Shown: positions 14,332 through 14,419 of the stretch, one piece after another | Layout of the letters: the number at the start of each line of letters is the position of its first letter | Numbering within the stretch: the stretch's first letter is position 1 | Source of the DNA: Clostridiaceae bacterium | Lineage (GTDB): Bacteria > Bacillota > Clostridia > Saccharofermentanales > UBA5734 | Direction: 5' to 3' | DNA: 14,419 bases | Assembly: GCA_012727965.1 (NCBI GenBank) | Contig: JAAYFZ010000034.1 | Location: 1-14,419 of the forward strand | Made by a program: the position numbers and the translations under genes | The notes under the pieces: model-generated | The model's input: only the letters and a program-made list of their open reading frames with translations | Told to the model about the DNA's origin: nothing | The model's database searches: none

Positions 14332-14419
14332 TCAGATCAGCTTCTCACCGAGCTTTCGGCCGCCGATTAGATGAAAATGAAGATGCATAACAGTCTGTCC
14401 GCCCTCTTCACCACAGTTG
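14332..14419 (-). CDS. HIT-family nucleotide hydrolase, C-terminal fragment
   Basis: The last 28 codons run in from the right edge to TGA at 14332-14334. They encode GGQTVMHLHFHLIGGRKLG, which contains the histidine triad (HLHFH) of the HINT branch; the middle His of the triad is the catalytic one. Family members hydrolyse purine nucleoside phosphoramidates and related adenylates. The N-terminal three quarters lie outside the window. Its stop lies 10 bases from the -35 of the rpsU promoter, with no obvious terminator between, so some read-through into rpsU is possible. Confidence 0.9.
   Translation of the reverse strand, partial: NCGEEGGQTVMHLHFHLIGGRKLGEKLI

Overview
The window looks like a piece of a Clostridia-type Firmicutes chromosome. 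Supporting signs are purine-rich Shine-Dalgarno sequences on nearly every gene, an RNase J-type ribonuclease, a bifunctional-type Rel protein in a recJ-rel order, rpsU followed by yqeY, a TmcAL tRNA-modification enzyme and a free-standing corrinoid protein, the last suggesting an anaerobe. Base composition is moderate and even. I see no rRNA, tRNA, CRISPR array, transposase or phage gene. The genus cannot be fixed from the sequence alone.

Left part (1-2901, minus strand). This is the least ordinary section. It holds the truncated N-terminal membrane region of a probable sensor or signalling protein (1-407), a 27-codon gene for a hydrophobic peptide ending in NWRWI (515-598) enclosed in three inverted repeats, a conserved clostridial-type protein of unknown function (722-1387) with a 22-bp palindrome in its leader, and a membrane-anchored extracytoplasmic protein that resembles degenerate family-8 glycosidase-like proteins (1618-2901).

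Middle part (3068-8105). tmcAL and tyrS form a plus-strand pair joining tRNA modification to tRNA charging. They converge on rpsT (ribosomal protein bS20), with separate terminators back to back. rpsT is divergent from rnj (RNase J), which carries a long disordered N-terminal extension.

Right part (8132-14419, minus strand). A shared bidirectional hairpin separates rnj from a three-gene run transcribed as recJ, rel, then a corrinoid protein gene. Upstream of recJ is a terminator, then yqeY and rpsU, driven by a good promoter, and the end of a HIT-family gene. These are housekeeping genes for translation, DNA repair and the stringent response. Two things stand out: the corrinoid protein has no methyltransferase beside it, and Rel has asparagine where its synthetase domain should have the guanine-stacking tyrosine.

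The strongest leads for something undescribed are the structured small-peptide locus at 468-678 and the tyrosine-to-asparagine change in Rel at 10245-10247.
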